A stretch of DNA of 29,575 nt. Origin: Guillardia theta CCMP2712. Lineage: Eukaryota; Cryptophyceae; Pyrenomonadales; Geminigeraceae. Below, one piece after another: positions 29,526-29,575 of this stretch; the first letter of the stretch is position 1; each line of letters opens with the position of its first letter. The stretch is from assembly GCF_000315625.1 (NCBI RefSeq), contig NW_005434642.1, forward strand, positions 530,248 to 559,822. Reading direction: 5' to 3'. Under the pieces are notes generated by a model. The model saw nothing but the letters and a program-made list of their open reading frames with translations. It was not told the DNA's origin and ran no database searches. The position numbers and the translations under genes are program-made.

Positions 29526-29575
29526 GATCCTCTTGCTGTCATCTGGCTTGCTGTCCTGTAGTCTTCTCCAGCCTC

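Noticed and set aside
29354-29542. Minus-strand polyserine frame
   Set aside because: Translation of the GAG triplet satellite, not a gene.
1-29575. CRISPR arrays, tRNA or rRNA genes
   Set aside because: No spaced direct repeats, cloverleaf-like sequence or rRNA core motif was noticed on either strand by reading; a covariance search was not possible.

Overview
The window looks like nuclear DNA of a unicellular alga with a complex red-type plastid, most probably a cryptophyte resembling Guillardia. Genes are dense and on both strands. Most are cut by short GT-AG introns (about 35-130 bases), and coding DNA is GC-rich. Two predicted proteins start with a signal peptide whose cleavage site is followed directly by Phe (VYA|FLPA and ASA|FSAP). 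That is the bipartite plastid leader of cryptophytes and stramenopiles, so the lineage call rests on established targeting rules plus inference. No rRNA, tRNA, CRISPR array or bacterial operon was seen.

Layout. 1-1630: hexamer repeat, then a J-domain protein gene (+). 1725-2850: pentamer repeats and an unrecognised multi-exon gene (+). 3040-5712: two minus-strand genes, a secreted four-EF-hand protein and a Rossmann-fold methyltransferase-like protein. 5760-7620: gene-poor, with a pyrimidine satellite and AT-richer DNA holding decayed plus-strand reading frames. 7637-8340: weak minus-strand gene candidate. 8363-9937: intronless xylulokinase-like sugar kinase (-). 9950-10740: low-complexity spacer. 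10747-13192: many-exon gene for an unrecognised membrane-anchored protein with an internal duplication (+). 13921-15001: protein with a possible PP1-docking motif (+), converging on 15393-16022, an ICMT/PEMT-like membrane methyltransferase (-). 17325-18587: ZIP metal transporter (+), converging on 18705-20121, an unrecognised nine-exon gene (-). 21181-22990: plastid-targeted phytanoyl-CoA dioxygenase-like protein (-), divergent from 23142-25645, PrimPol (+). 26637-27477: thylakoid-lumen protein of unknown function (+), converging on 27613-29180, a second PhyH-family dioxygenase (-). A GAG-triplet satellite ends the window.

Four very GC-rich islands (about 13500, 16550, 20770 and 25770) share a vocabulary of TGAGTCA, GTGACGG and CCGGCCCGGCC words, and each lies 5' of a predicted gene. 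They are the most unusual non-coding feature. The genes do not form one pathway: the set is a typical mosaic of plastid proteins, membrane transport and modification, calcium binding and DNA damage tolerance. Exon boundaries were assembled by eye from splice signals, phase and family motifs. Where a full phase check closed (EF-hand gene, methyltransferase, RVxF-motif gene, ZIP, the 280-residue gene, lumen protein) the models are fairly firm; elsewhere the outer limits are better supported than every junction.
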